Positions 45,131-56,906 of a stretch of DNA of 64,000 bases are shown here, piece after piece (position 1 is the stretch's first letter; each line of letters starts with the position of its first letter). Location: NCBI RefSeq assembly GCF_004355225.1, contig NZ_CP037933.1, forward strand, positions 930,001-994,000. Direction: 5' to 3'. A program made the position numbers and the translations under genes. The notes under the pieces were generated by a model. It made no database searches. It was not told where the DNA came from and worked only from the letters and a program-made list of their open reading frames with translations. This DNA is from Flavobacterium nackdongense (GTDB lineage: Bacteria > Bacteroidota > Bacteroidia > Flavobacteriales > Flavobacteriaceae).

Positions 45131-46334
45131 AAAAATGTGCTATTACTTTGTTTACAATATCATCAGCAACGGCTTCTTTCGATTTTAATTCCATAGGTTC
45201 AACTTTGAAATCCCTATCGATAAAAGTAACTTTATTGGTCGGTTTACCAAAACCTGCTCCTTCGTCTTGCAACGAATTAAGAACAATCAAATCTAAGTTT
45301 TTTTTCTGAATTTTCAACTTGGCATTCTCAATTTCGTTTTCGGTTTCTAATGCAAAACCAATCAAAAACTGTTTTTCTTTCATTTCACCTAAAGAGGACA
45401 AGATGTCTTTTGTTTTTTCGAGTTCTAAAACAAACTCATCAACTTCTTTTTTTATTTTGTGGGACGCACTGTTTTTCGGTTTATAATCGGCTACGGCAGC
45501 GGCTGCGATAACCACATCTACATCAGAAAAATAGGTATGGCAAGCGTCATACATTTCCTGAGCAGAAACCACAGGCACGATTTGCACCAAGCTATTTTCA
45601 ATCTTTTGATGCGATGGTCCAGAAACCAAAATTACGGATGCGCCAAGATTTGCCGCACTTTGAGCGATATCATACCCCATTTTACCTGTTGAATGATTTC
45701 CTATAAAACGAACAGGATCTATGGCTTCGTATGTTGGACCAGCAGTAATTAATATTTTTTTTCCTTTGAGAGGCAATTTACTTTCTAAATCGGCTGCTAA
45801 AAACGCAACAATATGTTCCGGTTCCGCCATTCTTCCTTCGCCAGATAAGCCAGAAGCAAGTTCTCCTTTTTCGGCAGGAATCATTGTATTTCCGAACAAT
45901 TTCAGTTTGTGAAAACTCTCCAATGTAGAAGGATGAATATACATATCCAAATCCATTGCAGGCGCAAAATACACAGGACATTTTGCCGATAAATAGGTTG
46001 CAATTAAGAGGTTGTCGCAAACGCCGTTGGCCATTTTAGACAAAGTATTGGCCGTAGCCGGCGCCACAATCATAAGATCGGCCCAAAGCCCCAATTCGAC
46101 ATGACTATTCCATTTCTCGTTATCCTCTTCTTGATTATAAAAGCTGGAATAAACTGGGTTTTTGGATAATGTGGATAAAGTAAGTGGCGTTATAAAATCC
46201 TTAGAAGCAGGTGTCATTATCACTTGGACATGTGCACCTGCTTTTATAAAAAGTCGAACTAATGTAGCTGTTTTATAAGCTGCAATTCCACCAGAAATTC
46301 CTAGTAAAATTTTCTTTCCGCTTAAAACTGACAT
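45123..46334 (-). CDS. coaBC: bifunctional phosphopantothenoylcysteine decarboxylase / phosphopantothenate-cysteine ligase
   Basis: Two steps of coenzyme A synthesis. The CoaC flavodomain (1-185) has GISGGIAAYKTATLVR and the FAPAMDLDMY active-site segment; the CoaB ligase domain (190-403) has ITAGPTYEAIDPVRFIGNHSTGKMG. 403 residues. Middle of the bamD operon. Confidence 0.95.
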   Translation of the reverse strand: MSVLSGKKILLGISGGIAAYKTATLVRLFIKAGAHVQVIMTPASKDFITPLTLSTLSKNPVYSSFYNQEEDNEKWNSHVELGLWADLMIVAPATANTLSKMANGVCDNLLIATYLSAKCPVYFAPAMDLDMYIHPSTLESFHKLKLFGNTMIPAEKGELASGLSGEGRMAEPEHIVAFLAADLESKLPLKGKKILITAGPTYEAIDPVRFIGNHSTGKMGYDIAQSAANLGASVILVSGPSHQKIENSLVQIVPVVSAQEMYDACHTYFSDVDVVIAAAAVADYKPKNSASHKIKKEVDEFVLELEKTKDILSSLGEMKEKQFLIGFALETENEIENAKLKIQKKNLDLIVLNSLQDEGAGFGKPTNKVTFIDRDFKVEPMELKSKEAVADDIVNKVIAHFYE

Positions 46335-46343
46335 TTTTGATAT

Positions 46344-46661
46344 TTATTTGTTTCCGTCTCTGTGGTAGATTTTTCCATCCAACCATTCTTGAACAGCTAA
46401 GGCATGTGGTTTAGGTAATTTTTCGTAAAACTTAGACACTTCGATTTGTTCTTTGTTTTCAAAAACTTCTTCTAGACTGTCATTGTAAGTAGCAAACTCT
46501 TCCAATTTTTCGGTCAATTCTTTTTTGATTTCAGAATTGATTTGATTTGCTCTTTTGGCCATAATAGTTATAGCCTCGTACACATTTCCTGTAGGCTCTT
46601 CAATAACATTTTTGTTGTACGTTATTGTGTTTACCGGAGCATTTGTCTTTCTTAAATCCAT
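46344..46661 (-). CDS. rpoZ: RNA polymerase omega subunit, Bacteroidota type
   Basis: 105 residues. The NVYEAITIMAKRANQIN segment (29-45) is the omega motif contacting the beta' C-terminus; the rest is lineage-specific. It lies between bamD and coaBC with gaps of 11 and 9 bp, a conserved flavobacterial order. Confidence 0.88.
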   Translation of the reverse strand: MDLRKTNAPVNTITYNKNVIEEPTGNVYEAITIMAKRANQINSEIKKELTEKLEEFATYNDSLEEVFENKEQIEVSKFYEKLPKPHALAVQEWLDGKIYHRDGNK

Positions 46662-46672
46662 GACTTTGTTTA

Positions 46673-47470
46673 TTATTTAGTGAAATTTTTTAAATCTGTT
46701 TCAATTTTAGCCAACATTTCATCGGCCACTTTTTTGTATTTTGTATCGGGTTTAAATTTAATTAAATTGCCGTAAGCGGTTTTAGCGACATTCAATCTTT
46801 CAACCATTTTGTCAGATACACTATTTATTGCCAATTTATAAGCGGAATCGTATTTATAAAAAAGAGCATCTTCTTTATAGGGCGTACCGGGATAATCCGA
46901 CACAAAATTGTCAAGGGCTACCATTGCCGATTTATAATCCATAATGGTATTGTATTGCTTTGCATTTTCAAACACTTTTTTCTCCAATTTGTCATTCAAC
47001 TCTCGAAGGGACTTATTGGCTTCGGGAATATAGGTCGAATTGGGATAAGTATCTATAAATCCTTGCAATTTTTCGATGGCTTTGAACGTATCTGTTTGAT
47101 CTAAACTATATACTGGAGACAGTTTCGAAAAGCACTTTGCTCCTAAATAGGCTGCTTCTTCAATTTTTTCACTTTTCGGATAGCCAGAAGCAAAACTCTC
47201 AAATTGATATGCCGCAAGATAATACTGCTTGGTTTTATAATAGGACATTGAAAACATATAAAACAGTTTCTCGGCCTGAGGTTTTCCTCTGTAAGCAGGA
47301 GCAATTTGTTCTATCAGACGAATGGCATCGTTATATTTTTCTGCCTCATATAATTTAGTAGCCATTTCGAATTTTACAGCCACATCTTCCGTTTTTAAAG
47401 CTTTTTGATATTCACTACAAGAAGCGAAAAGAACGACAAGAAGTACCAACGATACAATTTTTTTACCCAC
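46673..47470 (-). CDS. bamD: outer membrane assembly lipoprotein BamD
   Basis: Subunit of the beta-barrel assembly complex, facing the periplasm. 265 residues. Lipoprotein signal with lipidated Cys in LFASCSEY (C18) and five TPR-like helical pairs (for example KLFYMFSMSYYKTKQYYLAAYQFESF). First gene of a five-gene operon. Confidence 0.93.
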   Translation of the reverse strand: MGKKIVSLVLLVVLFASCSEYQKALKTEDVAVKFEMATKLYEAEKYNDAIRLIEQIAPAYRGKPQAEKLFYMFSMSYYKTKQYYLAAYQFESFASGYPKSEKIEEAAYLGAKCFSKLSPVYSLDQTDTFKAIEKLQGFIDTYPNSTYIPEANKSLRELNDKLEKKVFENAKQYNTIMDYKSAMVALDNFVSDYPGTPYKEDALFYKYDSAYKLAINSVSDKMVERLNVAKTAYGNLIKFKPDTKYKKVADEMLAKIETDLKNFTK

Positions 47471-47614
47471 TATTATGATGTTTTATTTAAAAATTTGAAA
47501 TGTATACCTTTCGGGCATGATGATGAAACCAGTATTGATTGCGATGATCTTTCTATTTTTCTCTTTGGAATCAGAAAATAATGGAGGCTACAACTAGTAT
47601 AAAAGTTTCGGTGG

Positions 47615-47644
47615 CAAATTTAGGCATAAATTTAGCCACTACAA
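47615..47644 (-). promoter_or_regulatory. promoter of the bamD operon with overlapping palindrome
   Basis: On the minus strand TTG (47642-47644), 19 nt, TAAATTTG (47615-47622). An inverted repeat, gtggcaaattta and taaatttagccac (47611-47639, one bulge), covers the -7 element and most of the spacer. Confidence 0.7.
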
Positions 47645-47677
47645 AATATATTTTTTTTGTTATAAAAAGTTGATATT

Positions 47678-48565
47678 TTACGATAATTGAATGATATTCT
47701 TTACAAAACCATCAATTCGATTCGCGAGAGATTCATCAACCGGTACTAAAGGCAAACGCAGTGTGTTCTCCGCGATACCTAAGGATTGAAAAACTTGCTT
47801 GATTCCTGCCGGATTTCCTTGTTCGAAAATCATATCGATACCATCTGAAAATTGATATTGCAATTTGAAGGCATCGTCTACTTTTCTATTCAACCCCAAT
47901 CGGATCATTTCAGAAAATTCCATTGGAAACCCTTGTGCTATCACTGAAATGACTCCAGAACCACCGGCTAATACCATTGGTAAAGCAATCATATCATCGC
48001 CAGAAAGTACCAGAAAATCTTTTGGTTTGTCTTTTATCAATCGCAAGGCTTGAATCATATCGCCGGCAGCTTCTTTAATTGCCACAATATTTTCGAAATC
48101 ATTGGCTAATCGCAGCACTGTTGAGGGCAACATATTACTTCCGGTTCGACTTGGCACATTGTACAAAATCACGGGAACAGAAGAAGCTTGTGCAATAGCT
48201 TTGAAATGTTGGTAAATGCCTTCTTGAGTGGGTTTATTGTAATAAGGCGAAATAGAAAGAATGGCATCAAATGGTGATAAATCTCTTGTTTTTAACTCTG
48301 CAACAACTTCTGCGGTATTGTTGCCTCCTACACCAAGTACCATCGGCAATCGTCCCTTGTTTGTATCGACCACGGTTTGAATCACAAACTCTCTTTCGGC
48401 TTGCGTCATTGTCGCATTTTCTGCTGTGGTTCCTAATATAACAAGGTATTCGACACCACCATCAATAGAAAGATTTACTATTCGTATTAATGCTTCGGTA
48501 TCGATGGATAAATCTTTTTTAAAGGGAGTTGCAAGTGCCACACCCGTTCCTATTAATGATTGCAT
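47678..48565 (-). CDS. dapA: 4-hydroxy-tetrahydrodipicolinate synthase
   Basis: First step of the lysine/diaminopimelate branch, condensing pyruvate and aspartate semialdehyde. 295 residues. Schiff-base K164 (IKEAAGD), Y135 and R140 (YNVPSRTG) are present. The pyruvate-binding loop reads GTTAEN, with Ala replacing the usual Gly. Starts 8 bp after the upstream small gene. Confidence 0.95.
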   Translation of the reverse strand: MQSLIGTGVALATPFKKDLSIDTEALIRIVNLSIDGGVEYLVILGTTAENATMTQAEREFVIQTVVDTNKGRLPMVLGVGGNNTAEVVAELKTRDLSPFDAILSISPYYNKPTQEGIYQHFKAIAQASSVPVILYNVPSRTGSNMLPSTVLRLANDFENIVAIKEAAGDMIQALRLIKDKPKDFLVLSGDDMIALPMVLAGGSGVISVIAQGFPMEFSEMIRLGLNRKVDDAFKLQYQFSDGIDMIFEQGNPAGIKQVFQSLGIAENTLRLPLVPVDESLANRIDGFVKNIIQLS

Positions 48566-48573
48566 AATTTATT

Positions 48574-49092
48574 TTATATTTTATTTAATATTTTTAAGTA
48601 CCGAAACAATTCGTGGACAAAAACGGTATGATTCTCGGCATTTGTATTGATCATCAGATGATTTAATCGTTTATCGACGGATGAAAATCCCACTTTAAAT
48701 TTGGCTTTCGAATTATTAGTAACTTTAAGCAAAAAAGCTTTTTCGACATCATAATAATTGATTAACAAATCGAATCGCTCTTTCATAAACTCTCTCAAAA
48801 GAGGTTCTGTGATTTGTGCATTCCAATTCAGATGTTTTGTCCCGAATGTAGGCAGCAAGTACGACTCATTTTTTTTCCATTTGTCCCGAAAAACTATAAT
48901 TTTGATGTTAGTTTCGGCAATTCCATTTGCAATTAGCTCTTGCACCAAAAGTTCTTTATCGCCAAAATAGCTCTCATCAATCAGTAAACCAATAGTTTGA
49001 ATCGCGACTAACTCCTTACTGCTCTTGACATTATTCAAATTATTCTTTATGATTTTTAATAAAAAATAATTCTTGATATAATTTAAAAACAT
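48574..49092 (-). CDS. DUF6913-like conserved flavobacterial protein
   Basis: 172 residues, no signal. The LVAIQTIGLLIDESYF start of the fold and the FDLLINYYDVEKAFLLKVTNNSKAKFKVGFSSVDKRLNHLMI segment match a conserved Flavobacteriia family placed next to dapA, DUF6913 in my memory. Function unknown; a Rossmann-like alpha/beta fold is possible. Co-transcribed with dapA. Confidence 0.75.
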   Translation of the reverse strand: MFLNYIKNYFLLKIIKNNLNNVKSSKELVAIQTIGLLIDESYFGDKELLVQELIANGIAETNIKIIVFRDKWKKNESYLLPTFGTKHLNWNAQITEPLLREFMKERFDLLINYYDVEKAFLLKVTNNSKAKFKVGFSSVDKRLNHLMINTNAENHTVFVHELFRYLKILNKI

Positions 49093-49139
49093 AGTACTTT
49101 TACTTGGTTACAAAATTAATTAATAAAGTCGCATTTCAG

Positions 49140-49919
49140 ATGGCAAAGCTAAAAAAGTATAATGGTGTTTTGAAACTTTTTGTTATATTCTTAACATTTT
49201 TAATCCTTGCTTCTTGTGGAAAACAACCCTATTACGTCACAAAAATTGAAGCTAAAAAATTCACTCTAACCGATAAAGAATCACAAAATCAACAAATTGA
49301 AAACTACGTAAAGCCCTATCGCGAACATATCAACAAAGATTTGGATAGTATATTGGCGTATTGCCCTGCCACTTTGGATAAAAATGATGGAAAATGGCAG
49401 TCCACGATTGGAAATTTAATGGCTGATGCGACCTTGAACAGAGGTAATATTGTTTTCAAAACTCGCGAAAAAAAGGAAATCGACCTGTGCATTTTAAATA
49501 GTGGAGGAATCCGAGCGATTCTGCCAAAAGGAAATGTTAGGGCTCGAACTGCGTTCGAAATTATGCCTTTCGAAAATAGTTTGGTGGTTATTGCGCTCAA
49601 AGGAGAGCAGGTTTTAGAGCTGGTTAATTATTTTATTGCCACACAAAAACCCCATCCGCTGGCGGGAATAACATTTACAATTGGCAAGGATAAAACCGCA
49701 AAAAACATTTTAATACAAGGAAAACCATTAAATGCCAATAGCCTTTATTATGTAGCAACGAATGATTATTTATCGAACGGAGGAGATAATATGACTTTCT
49801 TTTTGAAAGGAATTCAAAAATATGATTTGGACTATAAATTAAGAAACGTATTAATCGATTATTTCAAAGAAGTGGATACGATTCCCGTCCTAAAAGACCA
49901 GAGAGTTAGCGTAGAATAA
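49140..49919 (+). CDS. 5'-nucleotidase C-terminal domain lipoprotein
   Basis: 259 residues. Only the substrate-binding half of UshA-type nucleotidases is present: NSGGIRA (about 121-127), FENSLVV and the YYVATNDYLSNGGDNM substrate-stacking segment. Lipoprotein signal ends LILASC-G. I chose the ATG at 49140; a TTG 12 codons upstream also keeps the frame but would spoil the signal. The metallophosphatase half is the next gene, 22 bp downstream, so the enzyme is split. Confidence 0.88.
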   Translation: MAKLKKYNGVLKLFVIFLTFLILASCGKQPYYVTKIEAKKFTLTDKESQNQQIENYVKPYREHINKDLDSILAYCPATLDKNDGKWQSTIGNLMADATLNRGNIVFKTREKKEIDLCILNSGGIRAILPKGNVRARTAFEIMPFENSLVVIALKGEQVLELVNYFIATQKPHPLAGITFTIGKDKTAKNILIQGKPLNANSLYYVATNDYLSNGGDNMTFFLKGIQKYDLDYKLRNVLIDYFKEVDTIPVLKDQRVSVE

Positions 49920-49941
49920 ATAGGTTTTAGAAAAAAAAGCA

Positions 49942-50883
49942 ATGAAAAGAAGAGAATTTATAGAAAAAACAACAGCGAGTACCGCGCTAATAGGTTTAGG
50001 TTTGGCTCCGCTTTATTCGACTGCGGCTCAGGTGTCAGCAAGCAGTTTTAAATCCGATATCAAACACATAACCATCCTCCATACGAATGATGTTCACAGC
50101 CATATTGATCCATTTCCAATAGATGATCCCCGAAATCCGAATATGGGCGGAGTGGCCAGGCGAGCAAGTTTGATAGAAACTATTCGTCAAGAAAACCCAA
50201 ATGTTTTGTTGCTGGACGCCGGCGATATTTTTCAGGGAACACCTTATTTTAATTATTACGGTGGCGAACTCGAATTCAAACTAATGAGTATGATGCAATA
50301 TGATTTATCTACTATTGGCAACCACGATTTCGATAATGGCGTTGATGGATTAGCTGCGCAAATGCCGCATGCCACCTTCGAATTTGTTTCGGCAAACTAT
50401 GATTTCAAGAATACTTCGATGAATGGATTCGTAAAACCATTCAAAATTTTCAATAAAAATGGCATAAAAATTGGCGTTTTTGGTCTTGGAATCGAGCTGC
50501 AAGGCCTGGTAGATAAACGAATGTCGAAAGAAACGGTCTACAACAATCCTCTGGAATCGGCACAAGATATGGTTCGCATTCTAAAAAAAGAAAATAAATG
50601 TGATTTGATTATTTGTCTTTCGCATCTGGGCTACAAATATGCTAAGGATGATGCCAATAAAATATCCGATTTAAAACTTGCCGAGCAAACTAAGGACATA
50701 GACTTAATTATTGGCGGTCATACGCATACATTTCTGGATAAACCAACTATTGTAAAAAATCTGGAGGGCAAAGAAGTTTTGGTCAATCAAGTGGGCTGTT
50801 ATGGCATCAATTTAGGGCGAATTGATTTCTTTTTTGACAATGATAAATCTAAATCGGCCCAAGGAAAATCAATCGTCGTTTAA
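49942..50883 (+). CDS. 5'-nucleotidase metallophosphatase domain, Tat-like signal
   Basis: 313 residues. The catalytic half of UshA-type enzymes: LHTNDVHSHIDPF, LLDAGDIFQG, GNHDFDNG, CLSHLG and GGHTHTF give the two-metal site. The N-terminus KRREFIEK followed by a hydrophobic stretch resembles a Tat signal. It ends where the substrate domain would begin, and that domain is encoded just upstream. The two products probably act together outside the cytoplasm. Its stop overlaps the convergent gene by 15 bp. Confidence 0.88.
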   Translation: MKRREFIEKTTASTALIGLGLAPLYSTAAQVSASSFKSDIKHITILHTNDVHSHIDPFPIDDPRNPNMGGVARRASLIETIRQENPNVLLLDAGDIFQGTPYFNYYGGELEFKLMSMMQYDLSTIGNHDFDNGVDGLAAQMPHATFEFVSANYDFKNTSMNGFVKPFKIFNKNGIKIGVFGLGIELQGLVDKRMSKETVYNNPLESAQDMVRILKKENKCDLIICLSHLGYKYAKDDANKISDLKLAEQTKDIDLIIGGHTHTFLDKPTIVKNLEGKEVLVNQVGCYGINLGRIDFFFDNDKSKSAQGKSIVV

Positions 50884-51547
50884 TCTTTCGACACTAATGA
50901 CCCATTTGTAAAAAGCAAAATAAACGGCAGCGTTCAAAATCATCGCCAAGGGTCTAAAACTGATTGGCGATAATTCTGAGAGATAGTATTTTTCAATAAA
51001 CACAATAAAATACTGTGCGATGGACAATAAACCAAAAATAAATAGCCACGTGGCCTGCTTATGATCGGAATGCATTATATAATTTGAAAAAGTGATCCCG
51101 GCAATTATCGAAATTAATATATTTTGAAAAATTATTATCACATAACTTCTAGAACTGATGTTATCTGAAATCGATAACAAATAAAAGAATAGAAACAAAA
51201 AAGGTATCGTCGCGATGGACAAAGGAATATAATCTTTGAGTTTTAAAAGTTTGAGAATATAATAAATGATCAGTAATCGATGGATAAAAAAACTAACTAA
51301 ACCCGGAAATAACATTATTTCTGTATTATAAATAAAGAACAAGCTGGTAATCAATAAAAAAACTACTATTACGAAAAAAATCGGATTTTTTTTCGGAGAG
51401 GTAGTCCAATACAATAACATTAAAATTATAGAAACTAGGGGTTTAAAAACAATTAATAGCGGTTTATACGAAAATAATTCCATACTAGCCTCGAGGATTG
51501 CTATACTGAAATAGCCCCATACCAATATCCTGCTGGATTCCATCGCT

Positions 51548-51564
<17 letters not shown>
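50869..51564 (-). CDS. multi-span membrane protein, possibly YhhN-like
   Basis: 231 residues with seven or eight hydrophobic segments. The PLLIVFKPLVSIILMLLYW and later segments recall the YhhN/TMEM86 lysoplasmalogenase family, but the GD motif is not clear, so this is tentative. Overlaps the upstream membrane-protein gene by 17 bp. Confidence 0.55.
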
Positions 51565-54284
<2,720 letters not shown>

Positions 54285-54319
54285 CTAAAATAACCAATTT
54301 AATAGAAAAAACGATACAA

Positions 54320-54793
54320 TTAGGATTCAATAATCGAAATAATTTGTTGATAGAGATGCCCATCACTCAAAATAGCTCCTTGTTGAATCAAATCGAAAAT
54401 CGAACTGTTGCGTTCTTGTGTAAAAACTTTTTTACCTGTTTTGATTTCGATGGTATCGGTAAACATATTGTCACTAAACCATTGCAAACCTTCTTTAGTT
54501 AAAAAATTGATTTCAGGCACTAATGATTTCATCACTATGGATTGTACATGGGTTTCAAAACACTGAAAAAGGAAAATATGATTTTTAGAAAAATGCTCTA
54601 AATATTCAGCTCTTCCAAGCACACCTTCCCAAACCAAATCCGAGAAAACATCCAATTCTTGCTCGGCGACTGCTGGTTTTTCAGCTTTCAATTGATCCCA
54701 TTCCGCTTTGTCTATGCTTTGGGCTGCGAGAAAATTAATAAATTCTTGGTGTAATTCTTCGAATTGTTCTTTGGTAAGTCTTGCGTATTTCAT
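54320..54793 (-). CDS. DUF6495-like conserved protein
   Basis: 157 residues, soluble and helical, no signal. The start MKYARLTKEQFEELHQEFINFLAAQSIDKAEW and the FETHVQSIVMKSLVPEINFLTKEGLQWFSDNM segment match a conserved Flavobacteriia family (DUF6495 as I recall). Function unknown. Followed by ligA 74 bp downstream; a heptamer-like ggaagtt run lies just upstream of its start (about 54807-54830). Confidence 0.75.
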   Translation of the reverse strand: MKYARLTKEQFEELHQEFINFLAAQSIDKAEWDQLKAEKPAVAEQELDVFSDLVWEGVLGRAEYLEHFSKNHIFLFQCFETHVQSIVMKSLVPEINFLTKEGLQWFSDNMFTDTIEIKTGKKVFTQERNSSIFDLIQQGAILSDGHLYQQIISIIES

Positions 54794-54845
54794 AGAAAGT
54801 TGAGAAATTGGAAGTTGGAAGTTGGAAGTTAAAAAAAATCAAAAA

Positions 54846-54874
54846 AAAATCCCAATCTCCTAAGAGTTGGGATT
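54846..54874 (-). terminator. terminator of the rpsF-rpsR-rplI operon
   Basis: Stem aaatcccaa/ttgggattt, with a long T-tail on the minus strand. Confidence 0.8.
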
Positions 54875-54892
54875 TCTAAAATGCTTTTAGAA

Positions 54893-55336
54893 TTACGCTT
54901 TTTCAGCAATAATTTCGTAGGCTAATTCTACTACTACATCTCTGTGTAATCTGATGCTAGCAGCATATTTTCCAGTACGTTTTACGATACCGCTTGTAAT
55001 AAATTTTCTGTCGATTGAATGCCCTGCTTTTTCCAAAGCTTCAGCGATATCAATATTAGTGATAGAACCAAAAAGTTTCTCACCACCCGCTTTTGCGTAC
55101 AATTTAATTTCAAGGGCTTTCAATGTTTCAGCCAAAGCTTTAGCATCATTCACCATTTTCTCTTCTTTGTGCGCTCTTTGTTTTAAGTTTTCAGCCAAAA
55201 CTTTCTTTGCAGAAGGTGTAGCCAATTGTGCAAAACCTTGTGGAATTAAAAAGTTACGACCGTAACCATTTTTTACATTTACCACATCGTCTTTAAAACC
55301 TAAGTTTTGAACGTCTTTTTTTAAAATCAATTCCAT
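54893..55336 (-). CDS. rplI: 50S ribosomal protein L9
   Basis: 147 residues. The signature N-terminus with DVVNVKNGYGRNFLIPQGFA binds 23S rRNA; a long connecting helix and C-terminal domain follow. Third gene of the ribosomal operon, 64 bp after rpsR. Confidence 0.97.
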   Translation of the reverse strand: MELILKKDVQNLGFKDDVVNVKNGYGRNFLIPQGFAQLATPSAKKVLAENLKQRAHKEEKMVNDAKALAETLKALEIKLYAKAGGEKLFGSITNIDIAEALEKAGHSIDRKFITSGIVKRTGKYAASIRLHRDVVVELAYEIIAEKA

Positions 55337-55400
55337 GTTGTTGTCCTTATTTATAGAAGTTAGGTTTCAGGCTAATGAAAACCAACAACTGAGTTTAGTA

Positions 55401-55697
55401 TTATTTAAGTAAATCGGCCACGTATGGCATTAAAGCTAAGTGACGTGCTCTTTTTACAGCTACTGACACTTTTCTTTGGTATTTCAATGAAGTTCCTGTC
55501 AAACGACGAGGAAGAATTTTTCCTTGCTCATTAACGAATTTCAATAAGAAATCAGCATCTTTATAATCGATATATTTGATACCTGATTTTTTGAAACGAC
55601 AATACTTTTTAGTTTTGTTTGTTTCTATGTTTAAAGGAGTAAGATATCTGATATCTCCGTCTTTTTTTCCTGAAGCAGATTGTTGTAATGTTGCCAT
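55401..55697 (-). CDS. rpsR: 30S ribosomal protein S18
   Basis: 98 residues. The core [29 protein letters not shown] is typical; the N-terminal 25 residues are a lineage-specific extension. 5 bp after rpsF. Confidence 0.97.
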   Translation of the reverse strand: MATLQQSASGKKDGDIRYLTPLNIETNKTKKYCRFKKSGIKYIDYKDADFLLKFVNEQGKILPRRLTGTSLKYQRKVSVAVKRARHLALMPYVADLLK

Positions 55698-55702
55698 AAT
55701 GA

Positions 55703-56044
55703 TTAAGCTTTTGTAGATTTAAGTTTGGCTCTTCTTCTTTCAGCCCAAGAGATAGCGTGTTTGTCAAGACTTACCGTTAAAAAACGCATCACTCTTTCGT
55801 CACGTCTAAATTCAGTTTCAAAAGCAATTAGGACTTCTCCTGCTACTTTGAATTCAAATAAGTGGTAGAAGCCACTTTTTTTGTTTTGGATTTCGTAGGC
55901 CATTTTTTTAAGACCCCAATCCTCTTTCGATACCATTTCAGCTCCTCTACTTGTAAGAAAATCTTCAAATTTGCTTACTGTTTCCTTTACCTGAACTTCA
56001 GATAAAACGGGATTTAAAATGAAAACAGTTTCATAATGATTCAT
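55703..56044 (-). CDS. rpsF: 30S ribosomal protein S6
   Basis: 113 residues from the ATG of [13 protein letters not shown] longer frame starts 23 codons upstream, but it would include the promoter at 56074-56103 and lacks family similarity. The [31 protein letters not shown] segment is typical. Confidence 0.96.
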   Translation of the reverse strand: MNHYETVFILNPVLSEVQVKETVSKFEDFLTSRGAEMVSKEDWGLKKMAYEIQNKKSGFYHLFEFKVAGEVLIAFETEFRRDERVMRFLTVSLDKHAISWAERRRAKLKSTKA

Positions 56045-56073
56045 AAATATGTATGTATTTGTTAAATTGGCTG

Positions 56074-56103
56074 CAAAAGTAATCTTTTTTTTCGAATAAA
56101 CAA
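56074..56103 (-). promoter_or_regulatory. Bacteroidota-type promoter of the rpsF operon
   Basis: On the minus strand TTG (56101-56103), 19 nt, TACTTTTG (56074-56081), 29 bp before the rpsF ATG. Confidence 0.75.
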
Positions 56104-56210
56104 TAAAAAACAATTTTTTATCGTCATAAGGTAAAAAAAGCCGATAAAATTAGGTTTATTAAAACTATTGTATTACTTTTACTATCCCGAATCTAAAATA
56201 ATAGACAATT

Positions 56211-56906
56211 ATGAAACTAAACTGTGTCGTAGTAGATGATAGTTCCATTCAAAGAATGATCATCACAAAGTTAGTAAATAATCATCCAAATCTACATTTA
56301 ATTGGTGATTTTTCTAACGCAATTGAAGCAAAAGGTTGTATGACCATCCACAATGTGGATCTCATCTTTTTAGACATTGAAATGCCAGTTATTAGTGGTT
56401 TCGATTTTTTGGATGGTTTAAAAACAAAACCCCAAATTATTTTTATCACTTCAAAGGCTGAATATGCTATGAAGGCATTTGATTATGATGCAACCGATTA
56501 TCTACAAAAACCTATAGCTGTAGATCGATTTAATGCATCCGTAAAAAGAGCCATGGATTTGCATTTACTTAAATCTGAAACTCACGAAGAAGATGGTGAG
56601 CACATTTTTATTAAAAGCAATCTCAAAAAATTAAAAATCTTTACTGCAAGAATTAAATGGATTGAAGCTTTTGGTGACTATGTAAAGGTAGTTACCGAAG
56701 ACGATAGTAATTTGGTACTTTCGACCATGAAATCATTCGAAAAAGATTTATCGAAAGACAAATTCGTCAGAGTGCACAAATCGTACATTATCAACATTGA
56801 TAAAGTAGAGCGCTTCAACAGTCGATTTGCCGAAATTGGAGTTACCAAAATTCCGTTAAGCAGACATAAAAAAGAAGATTTAGTGAAAGCTTTGGCGATC
56901 AACTAA
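56211..56906 (+). CDS. LytTR-family response regulator
   Basis: 231 residues. Receiver domain with D9-D10, phospho-acceptor D55 and the LQKPI lysine, then a LytTR DNA-binding domain (about 135-231; KWIEAFGDYVKVV, FVRVHKSYIIN). No kinase gene is adjacent, so it is an orphan regulator. Its stop overlaps the convergent priA stop by 4 bp. Confidence 0.92.
   Translation: MKLNCVVVDDSSIQRMIITKLVNNHPNLHLIGDFSNAIEAKGCMTIHNVDLIFLDIEMPVISGFDFLDGLKTKPQIIFITSKAEYAMKAFDYDATDYLQKPIAVDRFNASVKRAMDLHLLKSETHEEDGEHIFIKSNLKKLKIFTARIKWIEAFGDYVKVVTEDDSNLVLSTMKSFEKDLSKDKFVRVHKSYIINIDKVERFNSRFAEIGVTKIPLSRHKKEDLVKALAIN

Noticed and set aside
47517..47597. 26-codon frame with a hydrophobic start (MMMKPVLIAMIFLFF)
   Set aside because: Too short to support, no promoter seen, and it lies in the bamD leader region on the opposite strand.
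56045..56113. 23-residue N-terminal extension of S6
   Set aside because: Lies over a two-box promoter and S6 proteins begin at the downstream ATG.
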